Source: Streptomyces sp. NRRL S-340
GTDB taxonomy: Bacteria; Actinomycetota; Actinomycetes; Streptomycetales; Streptomycetaceae
Length of the DNA: 64,000 nt
Direction: 5' to 3'
Assembly (NCBI RefSeq): GCF_000720185.1
Contig: NZ_JOIY01000018.1
Span: 65,456 to 129,455 of the forward strand
The position numbers were made by a program, and so were the translations under genes. The notes under the pieces are model-generated. The model saw only the letters and a list, made by a program, of their open reading frames with translations. It ran no database searches and was not told where the DNA came from. How positions within the stretch are numbered: the first letter of the stretch is position 1; every line of letters begins with the position of its first letter. This document shows positions 47,917-56,299 of this stretch, in pieces.

Positions 47917-47975
47917 GCTGCGTGTCGGAGCAGGAATGCTGCGTCTTGCGTCCCCTCAGCGCACGTCTGCTGCGT
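47917..47975. promoter_or_regulatory. three GCTGCGT repeats in helical phase
   Basis: GCTGCGT starts at 47917, 47938 and 47969, spacings of 21 and 31 bp, close to two and three DNA turns. The last two copies lie in an 11-bp identical block TGCTGCGTCTT. The set precedes ddaH-rocD and runs into the 3' end of the Lrp gene. Phased repeats are what an Lrp multimer wrapping DNA would use. Confidence 0.5.
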
Positions 47976-48459
47976 CTTCGGGGGCGGCCTGGCTGGCCCC
48001 CGCCTCCGGGCTGTCCGGCAGCAGATGGGAGAGGACCATGACGCTGATCGTCTTGCGGATGAACGGCTCGACCCGGATCCGCTCCAGCACCTCCTCGAAG
48101 TGCGCCACGTCCCGCGCCCGCACGTGCAGCAGCGCGTCCGCGCCGCCGGTCACCGTCATCGCCGCCGTGATCTCCGGGTGGTTGCGCACCACCTCGGCCA
48201 GCCGCCGGGGCGGTGCCGCGCCCTCGCAGTACACCTCGACGTACGCCTCGGTGCGCCAGCCCAGCGCCGAGGGCTTCACCGTCGCCGTGAACCCGGTGAT
48301 CACCCCCGTGTCGCGCAGCCGGTCCACCCGGCGCTTGACGGCCGTCGCGGACAGCCCGACGGCCGCACCGATCTCCGCGAAACTCGTACGAGCGTTTGCC
48401 ATCAGAGCGGTGAGGATCTTGCGATCAAGCTCGTCGAACGGCGTGGGCCTGCTGTTCAT
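47956..48459 (-). CDS. Lrp/AsnC family regulator of the arginine module
   Basis: A 167-residue Lrp-type regulator. The HTH is at about residues 8-60 (SFAEIGAAVGLSATAVKRRVDRL) and the RAM domain at about 70-145 (VTGGADALLHVRARDVAHF). TACAGT sits 6 nt before ATG 48459, so the mRNA is probably leaderless. It is immediately upstream of ddaH-rocD and in the same direction, and phased repeats lie between. Arginine- or ornithine-responsive control of these genes is a reasonable inference, by analogy with Lrp-type regulators of catabolic operons. The tail is Ala/Pro-rich. Confidence 0.93.
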   Translation of the reverse strand: MNSRPTPFDELDRKILTALMANARTSFAEIGAAVGLSATAVKRRVDRLRDTGVITGFTATVKPSALGWRTEAYVEVYCEGAAPPRRLAEVVRNHPEITAAMTVTGGADALLHVRARDVAHFEEVLERIRVEPFIRKTISVMVLSHLLPDSPEAGASQAAPEDAADVR

Positions 48460-48465
48460 GCCCGC

Positions 48466-48471
48466 ACTGTA
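48466..48471 (-). promoter_or_regulatory. -10 of a leaderless promoter (Lrp gene)
   Basis: TACAGT on the minus strand is followed by 6 nt and ATG 48459. Confidence 0.5.
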
Positions 48472-48721
48472 TCCAGCGTGGAGGCCCGCGCCCGCCGAGC
48501 GTGCACGCGCACGCCGGCCGGGGGTGAGCGCCCGCGCTGTCCGGCGGGAACGCCCGCGACGGCCGCCGGAAGCGTCGGCGCTGTCCGGCCTCACCGCCCG
48601 CGCCCTCCGGCGTGAGCGCCCCTGCCCTGCGGCGGGAACCCCCGCACCCTCCGGCAGGAACCGACGCGCCTGCGGCGGGAACGGCCGTGCCCGCCGCATG
48701 TCCAGGGCCGCCGCCGGCCCC

Positions 48722-48727
48722 TACACT
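48722..48727 (+). promoter_or_regulatory. -10 of a leaderless promoter (LytTR operon)
   Basis: TACACT is followed by 8 nt and ATG 48736. No clear -35 is visible. Confidence 0.45.
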
Positions 48728-48735
48728 CCACGTTC

Positions 48736-49491
48736 ATGCTGCGCGCCCTCGCCGTCGACGACGAACGCCCCTCCCTGGAGGAACTGCTCTACCTGCTCGG
48801 CGCCGACCCCAGGATCGCGGGCGTCGAGGGCGCGGGGGACGCGACCGAGGCGCTGCGCCGCATCAACCGGGCGCTGCGCTCGGGGCCCGGCGGGCCCGAC
48901 GCGATCGACGTCGTCTTCCTCGACATCCAGATGCCCGGCCTCGACGGCCTCGACCTGGCCCGGCTGCTCACCGGTTTCGCTGAGCCGCCGCTGATCGTGT
49001 TCGTCACCGCCCACGAGGACTTCGCCGTGCAGGCCTTCGACCTGAAGGCCGTCGACTACGTCCTCAAACCCGTCCGCGGGGAACGCCTGGCGGAGGCCGT
49101 CCGCCGCGCCGACGAGCTGCGCCGGACCGCCGTGCGGATCCCCGTCAGCGAACCCGACCCCGACCAACTGCCCGTGGAACTCGGCGGTGTGACCCGCTTC
49201 GTCGCCGTCGAGGACATCACCCACGTCGAGGCGCAGGGCGACTACGCCCGGCTGCACACCGCCCGGGGCAGCCATCTCGTCCGCATCCCGCTCTCCGCGC
49301 TGGAGGACCGCTGGCGCGCACGAGGCTTCGTCCGCATCCACCGCCGCCATCTCGTCGCCCTGCACCACATCCGCGAACTGCGCCTGGACGCCGGTTCGGT
49401 GAGCGTCCTCATCGGCGACGGGGAACTCCAGGTCAGCCGCCGCCACGCGCGCGAACTGCGGGACCTGCTGATGCGCCGCACCGCGCGCTAA
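48736..49491 (+). CDS. LytTR-type response regulator
   Basis: A 251-residue response regulator. The receiver domain covers about residues 1-120: acidic pocket VDDERPS, phospho-acceptor Asp63 in FLDIQMPG, Thr in VTAHEDFA and Lys111 in YVLKPVRG. The LytTR DNA-binding domain covers about 150-250 (RFVAVEDITHVEAQGDYARLHT and FVRIHRRHLVAL). It leads a four-gene operon with a small membrane protein, a sodium symporter and a LytS-like kinase. This is the BtsSR/YpdAB type of circuit, in which extracellular carboxylate induces its own transporter. Confidence 0.95.
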   Translation: MLRALAVDDERPSLEELLYLLGADPRIAGVEGAGDATEALRRINRALRSGPGGPDAIDVVFLDIQMPGLDGLDLARLLTGFAEPPLIVFVTAHEDFAVQAFDLKAVDYVLKPVRGERLAEAVRRADELRRTAVRIPVSEPDPDQLPVELGGVTRFVAVEDITHVEAQGDYARLHTARGSHLVRIPLSALEDRWRARGFVRIHRRHLVALHHIRELRLDAGSVSVLIGDGELQVSRRHARELRDLLMRRTAR

Positions 49492-49502
49492 GGACGCCCA
49501 CC

Positions 49503-49862
49503 ATGCCGCAGGACCCCGCCGAACGCCGCGTCACCGTCACCGGGCCGCCCCGCCGCACCCGCCGGGCCACCGGCCACTACCGGCCACGCACCGAGATCGA
49601 CGAACAGACCACCCTCGGCCACACCTACGTCCGCTCCCTCATGCGCACCCAACTGCGCACCTCCCTCGCCGCCTTCGGGGTGCTCGTCCTGCTCGTCGGG
49701 CCGCTGCCGCTGGTGTTCGCCGCGGCCCCCGACGCCCGCCGCCTGCGCTGGGCGGTCCTCGGCTTCTGCCTCTACGCCCCCCTGATCCTGCTCGCCCGCT
49801 GGTACGTGCGCCGCGCCGAACGCAACGAACGCGACTTCGTCCGCCTGACCGAGGACCGCTGA
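49503..49862 (+). CDS. small membrane protein, DUF485-like symporter subunit
   Basis: A 119-residue protein with two membrane segments: SLAAFGVLVLLVGPLPLVF at about 55-73 and LRWAVLGFCLYAPLILLARW at about 80-99. The N-terminal 45 residues are basic and hydrophilic. Topology, size and position before a solute:sodium symporter match DUF485 proteins (YjcH-like) that accompany acetate and pyruvate permeases, although the sequence is divergent. It begins 11 nt after the regulator stop and ends 11 nt before the symporter GTG, so it is part of the operon. Confidence 0.8.
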   Translation: MPQDPAERRVTVTGPPRRTRRATGHYRPRTEIDEQTTLGHTYVRSLMRTQLRTSLAAFGVLVLLVGPLPLVFAAAPDARRLRWAVLGFCLYAPLILLARWYVRRAERNERDFVRLTEDR

Positions 49863-49873
49863 GGCCGCACCCC

Positions 49874-51610
49874 GTGAACTCCGCCTACACCGTCCCCGCC
49901 GTCGCCCTCGTCGTCGTGGCCACCGTCCTCGTCGGCGCCTTCGGCCTGCGCATATCGCGGACCACCTCCGACTTCTACGTCGCCTCCCGCACCGTCGGCC
50001 CCCGCCTGAACGCCGCCGCCATCAGCGGCGAGTACCTCTCCGCGGCCTCCTTCCTCGGCATCGCCGGACTGGTCCTCGTCCAGGGCCCCGACATGCTGTG
50101 GTACCCGGTCGGCTACGCCGCCGGCCACCTTGTCCTGCTCCTGTTCGTCGCCGCCCCGCTGCGCCGCTCCGGCGCCTACACGCTGCCCGACTTCGCCGAG
50201 GCCCGGCTCGCCTCCCAGGGGGTGCGGCGGCTGGCGGGCGCCTTCGTCGTCGGGGTCGGCTGGCTGTACCTGCTGCCCCAGCTCCAGGGAGCGGGACTGA
50301 CGCTCGCCGTGCTCACCGGAGCCCCCGGGGCCCTGGGCGCGCTGATCGTGGCCGCCGTGGTGGTGGCGACCGTCGCCGCGGGCGGCATGCGCAGCATCAC
50401 CTTCGTCCAGGCCTTCCAGTACTGGCTGAAACTGACCGCCCTGCTCGTCCCCGCCCTCTTCCTCCTCCTCGCCTGGCAGGGCGACGGCGCGCCCCGTCAC
50501 GCCTTCGACGAACCCGCCGCCTTCCGCGAGCGGCGCACCGTGCGCGTCGACACCGCCCTCGGCCTGCGGCTGGAGCGCCCGCTCACCGTCACCGTCCACG
50601 GCACCGTCGACGGCCGCCTGCACCACGGCGAACGCGTCAGCCTGCCCGCCGGCACCCATCACGTCCAGCGCGGCACCCGCCTCACCTTCGACGCCGGTGC
50701 CAGGGTGCCCGCCGCCGACCGGACCGGCGCCGGCGGCCTGTCCAGCACGCCGGCCGCGAGCCGTGCGGAACGCCCGCTCCACGCCACGTACGGACTCATC
50801 CTCGCCACCTTCCTCGGCACCATGGGCCTGCCGCACGTCGTCGTCCGCTTCTACACCAGCCCGCACGGCGTCGCCGCCCGCCGCACCACGGTGGCGGTGC
50901 TCGGCCTGATCGGCGCCTTCTACCTGCTGCCCCCGGTCTACGGCGCCCTGGGCCGCCTCTACGCCCCCGAGCTGACGCTCACCGGCGACGCGGACGCCGC
51001 CGTACTGCTGCTGCCCGACCGCCTGATCGGCGGCCTCGGCGGCGACCTGCTCGGCGCGCTGGTCGCGGGCGGCGCCTTCGCCGCGTTCCTGTCCACCGCC
51101 TCCGGCCTGACCATGGCCGTGGCCGGAGTGCTCACCCAGGACGTGCTGCCCTCGCGCGGCCCGCTGCCCGCCCGCGGCGTCCGGCACTTCCGGCTCGGCA
51201 CGGTGCTCGCGATGGCCGTGCCGCTGGCCGCGAGCGCCCTGGCCGGAGGGCTGCCGGTGGCCGACGCCGTCGGCCTCGCCTTCGCCGTGTCCGCCTCCTC
51301 CTTCTGCCCGCTGCTCGTCCTCGGCATCTGGTGGCGGCGGCTGACCCCGCCCGGCGCGGCGGCCGGGATGCTGGCGGGCGGCGGGGCCGCGTTCGTCGCC
51401 GTCGCCGTGACCATGGCCAAAGTCCCGGACACCGGTCCGCTGCACGCGCTGCTGGCCTGGCCCGCCCTGTGGTCGGTGCCGCTGGGCTTCCTCACCATGG
51501 TGCTGGTGTCCCTGGCCACCCCCGGCAGGGTGCCGGCCGGCACGGCGGCCGTCCTCGCCCGCTTCCACCTGCCCGAGCAACCGGAACCGGCCACGGAGGT
51601 GAAGACGTGA
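49874..51610 (+). CDS. solute:sodium symporter (ActP/MctP type)
   Basis: A 578-residue SSS-family permease of the cell membrane, probably for acetate, pyruvate or related monocarboxylates. The family motif near residue 38 is DFYVASRTVGPRLNAAAISGEYLSAASFLG, and GGMRSITFVQAFQYWLK follows. About thirteen helices can be traced. Between residues about 205 and 305 there is an unusual hydrophilic insert with beta-like repeats (RTVRVDTALGLRLERPLTV), not found in short relatives. GTG 49874 is the start. It overlaps the kinase gene by 4 nt. Substrate assignment rests on context. Confidence 0.92.
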   Translation: MNSAYTVPAVALVVVATVLVGAFGLRISRTTSDFYVASRTVGPRLNAAAISGEYLSAASFLGIAGLVLVQGPDMLWYPVGYAAGHLVLLLFVAAPLRRSGAYTLPDFAEARLASQGVRRLAGAFVVGVGWLYLLPQLQGAGLTLAVLTGAPGALGALIVAAVVVATVAAGGMRSITFVQAFQYWLKLTALLVPALFLLLAWQGDGAPRHAFDEPAAFRERRTVRVDTALGLRLERPLTVTVHGTVDGRLHHGERVSLPAGTHHVQRGTRLTFDAGARVPAADRTGAGGLSSTPAASRAERPLHATYGLILATFLGTMGLPHVVVRFYTSPHGVAARRTTVAVLGLIGAFYLLPPVYGALGRLYAPELTLTGDADAAVLLLPDRLIGGLGGDLLGALVAGGAFAAFLSTASGLTMAVAGVLTQDVLPSRGPLPARGVRHFRLGTVLAMAVPLAASALAGGLPVADAVGLAFAVSASSFCPLLVLGIWWRRLTPPGAAAGMLAGGGAAFVAVAVTMAKVPDTGPLHALLAWPALWSVPLGFLTMVLVSLATPGRVPAGTAAVLARFHLPEQPEPATEVKT

Positions 51611-52818
51611 GCGGTTTCCTCGCCGGGCTGTGCGTCGCCGTCCTGCCCCTGCTGGCCGCCGGGTTCTGGCTGGGCCGGCGCACCGCCCGCCCGCGCCACC
51701 TCGGCGGACTGGGAACCCCCGTCGAGCACGCCACCTTCCGGACCCTGCACACCGCCTCCCTCGCCGCGCCCCCGCTGCGGGCCGGCCTGACCGAGGAGAC
51801 CGCGCGGAAGGCGGCCCGCCGGCTGCGCTCGCTGCTCGGCACCGACGCGCTCTGCCTCACCGACGACAGCCGGGTGCTCGCCTGGGACGGGACCGGCGCT
51901 CATCACCGCGAGGAGATCATGGACCGCCTCACCGGCGCGCTGGACACCGGCCGCGGCGAGGCGTTCCCGCTCACCTGCCGGGCGCCCCACTGCCCGGTGC
52001 GCTGGGCCGTCGTCGCCCCGCTCACCGTGGACGACCGGGTGCACGGCGCCCTGGTCGCCTGCGCGCCCCGCGAGTCAGCCGTCCTGGTCCGCGCCGCCGC
52101 CGAGGTCGCCCGCTTCGTGTCCGTCCAGCTCGAACTCGCCGAACTCGACCGCTCCCGCACGCGGATCGTCGAGGCCGAGATCAAGGCCCTGCGCGCCCAG
52201 ATCTCCCCGCACTTCGTCTTCAACTCGCTCGCGGTGATCGCCTCCTTCGTGCGCACCGACCCCGAGCGCGCCCGCGAGCTGCTGCTGGAGTTCGCCGACT
52301 TCACCCGCTACTCCTTCCGCCGGCACGGCGACTTCACCACGCTCGCCGACGAACTCCACGCCATCGAGCACTACCTCGCGCTGGTCAGGGCACGCTTCGG
52401 CGACCGCCTCGCCGTCACCCTGCAGATCGCCCCCGAGGTGCTGCCGGTCGCGCTGCCCTTCCTGTGCCTGCAACCGCTCGTGGAGAACGCGGTCAAGCAC
52501 GGCCTGGAGGGCAAGTCCGGAACCTGCCGCATCCGCATCACCGCCCAGGACGCGGGCGCCGAGGCGCTGGTCGTCATCGAGGACGACGGCGCGGGCATGG
52601 ACCCCGGGCTGCTGCGCCGCATCCTCGCGGGGGAGGACAGCCCCTCCGGCGGCATCGGCCTGTCCAACGTCGACGACCGGCTGCGCCAGGTCTACGGCGA
52701 CGACCACGGCCTGGTCATCGAGACCGCGCCGGGCGCCGGCATGAAGATCACCGTCCGGCTGCCCAAGTACCAGCCGGGCGTGCACTCGGGGCGGCTCGGG
52801 AGCCTTCCCGGGGACTGA
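51607..52818 (+). CDS. LytS-type sensor histidine kinase with GAF-like domain
   Basis: A 403-residue sensor kinase. One membrane helix at residues 3-22 is followed by a GAF-like domain at about 45-175, containing Cys124 and Cys129 (LTCRAPHCPVRW). The His_kinase domain has His202 in AQISPHFVFNSL, and the ATPase has the N box LCLQPLVENAVKHG, G1 EDDGAGMD and G2 GGIGLSNVDDRL. The 5TM-5TMR_LYT sensor of E. coli BtsS is missing. GTG 51607 overlaps the symporter stop (GTGA), so it is coupled. It should phosphorylate the LytTR regulator at 48736. Confidence 0.94.
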   Translation: MSGFLAGLCVAVLPLLAAGFWLGRRTARPRHLGGLGTPVEHATFRTLHTASLAAPPLRAGLTEETARKAARRLRSLLGTDALCLTDDSRVLAWDGTGAHHREEIMDRLTGALDTGRGEAFPLTCRAPHCPVRWAVVAPLTVDDRVHGALVACAPRESAVLVRAAAEVARFVSVQLELAELDRSRTRIVEAEIKALRAQISPHFVFNSLAVIASFVRTDPERARELLLEFADFTRYSFRRHGDFTTLADELHAIEHYLALVRARFGDRLAVTLQIAPEVLPVALPFLCLQPLVENAVKHGLEGKSGTCRIRITAQDAGAEALVVIEDDGAGMDPGLLRRILAGEDSPSGGIGLSNVDDRLRQVYGDDHGLVIETAPGAGMKITVRLPKYQPGVHSGRLGSLPGD

Positions 52819-52860
52819 CCGGTGCGGCAGCGCGGGGCGAGGCGGCTCAGGACGCCGGGC

Positions 52861-53031
52861 TCACGTGCCGTGCGAGACGATCATGCCCAGGGTGACCAGG
52901 CCCAGTACGACCCAGCCGAACCACAGCCAGCCGTTGCCGCCCAGCGCCACCGTGTACGCCGTCACCGCGACCAGGGTGCCGACGGTGAGCACCCCCATCG
53001 CTCTCGTGGAACCGTCCGTCGAGCCGGGCAT
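52861..53031 (-). CDS. small membrane protein, 56 aa
   Basis: A 56-residue protein with two hydrophobic stretches, GVLTVGTLVAVTAYTVALGG and WLWFGWVVLGLVTLGMIV, that could make one or two helices. ATG 53031 has GGAGGAGGG 6 nt upstream, which decides the start. I do not recognise a family; similar short proteins in Streptomyces are annotated only as membrane proteins. It is downstream of ctaG in the same orientation, with a 100-nt gap. Confidence 0.65.
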   Translation of the reverse strand: MPGSTDGSTRAMGVLTVGTLVAVTAYTVALGGNGWLWFGWVVLGLVTLGMIVSHGT

Positions 53032-53131
53032 CGGCACCCTCCTCCTCGTCCGTCCTGCCTCCATGGTGCCCCGGTTTTCGCGTTCCGGGAGGCGCTGGTG
53101 CGCGCAGAGGACGGAGGGGAGGGGAGAGCGG

Positions 53132-54085
53132 TCAGTTGCCGCGCGCGTCCAGCGAGGCCAGGTAGGCGTTGTAGGCGGCCAGCTCCTTGTCGCCGTCGCG
53201 CTCCGCGGCCCGGTCCTTGCGCCTGGCCTGCCGCTGCTCGGAGCGGTACCACTGGAACAGCAGCGCGAGGAGCACCAGCACCGAAGGCACCTCGCTGAAC
53301 GCCCAGGCGATGCCGCCGGCCGCGGTCTGGTCGGACAGGGCGTCGATGCCGAGCGAGGCGGGCGGGTTGCGGAAGGTCTCCACCATCGGCGTCGACCCCA
53401 TCATCAGCGCGATGCCGAAGAACGCGTGGAAGGGCATGCCCGCGAACAGCTCCAGCATCCGCATCAGGTAGCCCGGCCGGTGCGGACCCGGGTCGATGCC
53501 CATGATCGGCCAGAAGAACGCCACACCCACCGCGAGGAAGTGCACCATCATCGCGACGTGCCCCGCCCTGGACCCCATCAGGAAGTCGAAGATCGGCGTG
53601 AAGTACAGCGCGTACAGGCTGGCGACGAACAGCGGGATGGTGAACGCGGGGTGCGTGATGATCCGGACGTAGCGGCTGTGCAGCAGGGCGAGCAGCAGCT
53701 CGCGCGGACCCTTGCGGCCCCGGACCGCCGCCACCGGCAGCGCGCGCAGCGCCAGCGTGATCGGGGCGCCGAGCAGGATCAGGATCGGCGAGAGCATGCT
53801 GATGACCATGTGCTGCACCATGTGCACGCTGAACATGACCATGCCGTAGTCGTTCAGCTTGGTGCACATCACCAGCGCCACCGTCAGCACGCCGACGACG
53901 TACGCGATCGTGCGGCCCACCGGCCAGGAGTCGCCGCGCCGCCGCAGCCGCACCACACCCCAGCCGTACAGGCCCAGACCGAGCAGGCAGGCGACGAGGA
54001 AGAACGGGTCCGCGGACCATTCCAGGCCGCGTCCCAGCGTGAACGGCGGCAGATCCATGGTCATGCCGTGCCCGCTGTGATCCAT
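53132..54085 (-). CDS. CtaG-type cytochrome c oxidase assembly/copper membrane protein
   Basis: A 317-residue membrane protein of the CtaG_Caa3 family (PF09678 type), with about seven to eight helices. Typical motifs are FSVHMVQHMVISMLSPILILLGAP and MPFHAFFGIALMM, whose His/Met residues can bind copper; the N-terminus MDHSGHGMTMD is also Met/His-rich. In this family the protein helps build caa3 oxidase or store copper. ATG 54085 has AGGAG 8 nt upstream. The charged C-terminal tail is cytosolic. No oxidase gene is adjacent. Confidence 0.93.
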   Translation of the reverse strand: MDHSGHGMTMDLPPFTLGRGLEWSADPFFLVACLLGLGLYGWGVVRLRRRGDSWPVGRTIAYVVGVLTVALVMCTKLNDYGMVMFSVHMVQHMVISMLSPILILLGAPITLALRALPVAAVRGRKGPRELLLALLHSRYVRIITHPAFTIPLFVASLYALYFTPIFDFLMGSRAGHVAMMVHFLAVGVAFFWPIMGIDPGPHRPGYLMRMLELFAGMPFHAFFGIALMMGSTPMVETFRNPPASLGIDALSDQTAAGGIAWAFSEVPSVLVLLALLFQWYRSEQRQARRKDRAAERDGDKELAAYNAYLASLDARGN

Positions 54086-54233
54086 CCGCCGGCTCCTGAT
54101 TCGTGGGGGTGCGCACTGTCCGACCACAGCTGTGGGTGTCCGTGACCGTCTGTCCCCAGCTGTCTGTCCGCACCCAGGGTAGAACCGCCCCCGGCCGCGC
54201 TCGCGACCGGGGGCGGCTCGGACCGGCCGTGTT

Positions 54234-55259
54234 CTACAGCACGCACTCCGCCTCGGCGTACCGGTCGGCGGGCACCGTCTTCAGCGTCTCCACGGCCTCG
54301 GCCAGCGACACCATCACGATGTCCGTGCCACGCAGCGCCGTCATCCGGCCGAACTCCCCGCGGTGCACGGCCTCCACGGCGTGCCAGCCGAACCGGGTGG
54401 CCAGCACCCGGTCGTACGCGGTCGGGGTGCCGCCGCGCTGGACGTGCCCGAGGATGACCGGCCGCGCCTCCTTGCCCAGGCGTTCCTCCAGCTCCACCGA
54501 GAGCTGCCGGGCGATCCCGGCGAACCGCTCGTGGCCGTAGACGTCCTTGCCGCCCTCGTCGAAGTCCATGGTGCCGGGCAGCGGCTTGGCGCCCTCGGCG
54601 GCGACGACGATCGCGAACCGCTTGCCCGCCGCGAACCGCTCCCCGACCTTCTTCGTCAGCTCGTCGATGTCGAAGGGCCGTTCGGGGACGACCACGGCGT
54701 GGGCGCCGGCCGCCATCCCGGACTGCAGCGCGATCCAGCCGGTGTGGCGGCCCATGACCTCCACGATCAGCACCCGCTGGTGGGACTCGGCGGTGGTCTT
54801 CAGCCGGTCCAGGGCCTCGGTGGCGACGGTCACGGCGGTGTCGAAGCCGAAGGTGACGTCGGTGACCGCGATGTCGTTGTCGATGGTCTTGGGCACCCCG
54901 ACGATGGGCAGCCCGTTGTCGGAGAGGAGCCGGGCCGCCTTCAGAGTGCCCTCGCCGCCGATCGGGATGATCGCGTCGAGCCCCAGCTCCTCGACGTGGC
55001 CCCGGGCCCGCTCCACTCCGTCGCGCAGGTGCTCGGGCCGGACCCGGGAGGAGCCGAGGATGGTGCCGCCACGGGCCAGGATGCCGCCGACGGCGTCGAG
55101 GTCGAGCTTGAGGTAGTCGCACTCCAGGAGGCCCTTCCAGCCGTCCCGGAAGCCGATGACCTCGTCGCCGTGGTCGGCGACGGCGCGGTGCACGACGGAC
55201 CGGATGACGGCGTTCAGGCCGGGACAGTCGCCGCCGGACGTGAGGACACCAATGCGCAT
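54234..55259 (-). CDS. pfkA: ATP-dependent 6-phosphofructokinase
   Basis: A 341-residue 6-phosphofructokinase for the committed step of glycolysis. GVLTSGGDCPGLNAVIR binds nucleotide, GGEGTLKAA includes Gly104 at the position that separates ATP from PPi enzymes, and PKTIDNDI carries Lys124 and catalytic Asp127. Gly104 argues for ATP use, as in other actinobacterial PFKs that combine Gly104 with Lys124. MGRHTGW is the substrate site. ATG 55259 matches the family N-terminus MRIGVLTSGGD; a GTG at 55280 is less likely. Streptomyces usually have three paralogues, and this one resembles the PfkA3 type. Confidence 0.95.
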   Translation of the reverse strand: MRIGVLTSGGDCPGLNAVIRSVVHRAVADHGDEVIGFRDGWKGLLECDYLKLDLDAVGGILARGGTILGSSRVRPEHLRDGVERARGHVEELGLDAIIPIGGEGTLKAARLLSDNGLPIVGVPKTIDNDIAVTDVTFGFDTAVTVATEALDRLKTTAESHQRVLIVEVMGRHTGWIALQSGMAAGAHAVVVPERPFDIDELTKKVGERFAAGKRFAIVVAAEGAKPLPGTMDFDEGGKDVYGHERFAGIARQLSVELEERLGKEARPVILGHVQRGGTPTAYDRVLATRFGWHAVEAVHRGEFGRMTALRGTDIVMVSLAEAVETLKTVPADRYAEAECVL

Positions 55260-55417
55260 AGCCCGAATAACCTTCTCCACGTGGGCCGGGACCGGACCGC
55301 GCTGTCCGGCTCGATCCCGGCCACCCTACCGGCGTCAGGGGGTGGTGCCGCACGGCCCGTCCGGCTGGTGGACGCGGGTGCACAGGTGAGCGGCTGCGTC
55401 GTCAGGCGGGCCCGGTG

Positions 55418-55452
55418 GCAAGCTTCCCGCAGCCGCCTTGCGGAGAGCTTGC
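55418..55452 (-). terminator. second hairpin downstream of gatD
   Basis: GCAAGCT/AGCTTGC (7 bp) enclose CCGCA/TGCGG (5 bp) in one nested hairpin. It lies 39 nt beyond the first terminator and before the pfkA promoter. Confidence 0.55.
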
Positions 55453-55490
55453 GAGGGGGTGGAGCGCAAGCGGCGCAGCTCTTGACGCAC

Positions 55491-55526
55491 GGAACGCGCC
55501 CGGGGGCGGTCCCCCTGGCGCGTTCC
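55491..55526 (-). terminator. terminator downstream of gatD
   Basis: GGAACGCGCC and GGCGCGTTCC (10 bp) enclose GGGGG/CCCCC (5 bp). It begins 25 nt after the gatD stop. Confidence 0.75.
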
Positions 55527-55550
55527 GGACGGCTGCGCGGCGGTGTGCGG

Positions 55551-56279
55551 TCAGGCGGGCTGCTCCGCCGACGCGATGCGCTCGGCGCGCAGCGCCTCGT
55601 ACCAGCGGTCGTCGATGGGCGGCAGCGCGTTCACGTCGAGCGCCAGCTTCAGCAGCAGGTCCGCGATCTGCGGGTTGCGGGCGAGCACCGGGCCGTGCAT
55701 GTAGGTGCCGAAGACGGTGTCGTTGTACGCGCCCTCGGTGCCGTCGCCCGTGCCGTTGCCCCGGCCCACGCGGACCTGGGCGAGGGGGCGGGCGGCCGGG
55801 CCGAGGTGGGTGACGCCCTGGTGGTTCTCGAATCCGGTCAGCGGCGGCAGCCCGAGGCGCGGGTCGACGTCGCCGAGGACGTCGCCCACGCACCGCTCGC
55901 CCTCGCCGCGCACCGACACCACGTCGAGCAGGCCGAGACCCGGCTCGCGCTGGCCGAGGTCGTTGACGAACTCGTGGCCGAGGATCTGGTAGCCGGCGCA
56001 GACCGAGAAGACGATCGCGCCGTTCTGCACCGCCTGGTACAGGTGCCCGTCCCGGCGCAGCCGCTCCGCCGCGAGGCGCTGCGGACGGTCCTCGCCGCCG
56101 CCGATCAGGTAGATGTCGCCGGAGGTCGGGATCGGCTGGTCGCTGCGCACGTCCAGGCGGGCCACGTCCAGGCCGCGCTGGCGCGCCCGGCGTTCCACGA
56201 CGAGCGCGTTGCCCTGGTCGCCGTAGGTGCTCAGCAGGTCCGGGTAGATCCACACCAGCCGCAGTTGGTTGTCGCTCAT
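55551..56279 (-). CDS. gatD: lipid II amidotransferase glutaminase subunit GatD
   Basis: A 242-residue glutamine amidotransferase of the CobB/CobQ type, without the N-terminal CobQ domain. The nucleophile Cys is in IVFSVCAGYQILGHEF near residue 92, and the catalytic His is in FGTYMHGPVLARNP near 185. With MurT it amidates the D-iso-glutamate of lipid II in peptidoglycan precursors. ATG 56279 lies 20 nt after the murT stop, and the pair forms an operon. Length and motif spacing are normal, and two terminator hairpins follow. Confidence 0.95.
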   Translation of the reverse strand: MSDNQLRLVWIYPDLLSTYGDQGNALVVERRARQRGLDVARLDVRSDQPIPTSGDIYLIGGGEDRPQRLAAERLRRDGHLYQAVQNGAIVFSVCAGYQILGHEFVNDLGQREPGLGLLDVVSVRGEGERCVGDVLGDVDPRLGLPPLTGFENHQGVTHLGPAARPLAQVRVGRGNGTGDGTEGAYNDTVFGTYMHGPVLARNPQIADLLLKLALDVNALPPIDDRWYEALRAERIASAEQPA

Positions 56280-56299
56280 GAAGTGGTCGTCCTCCGTGA

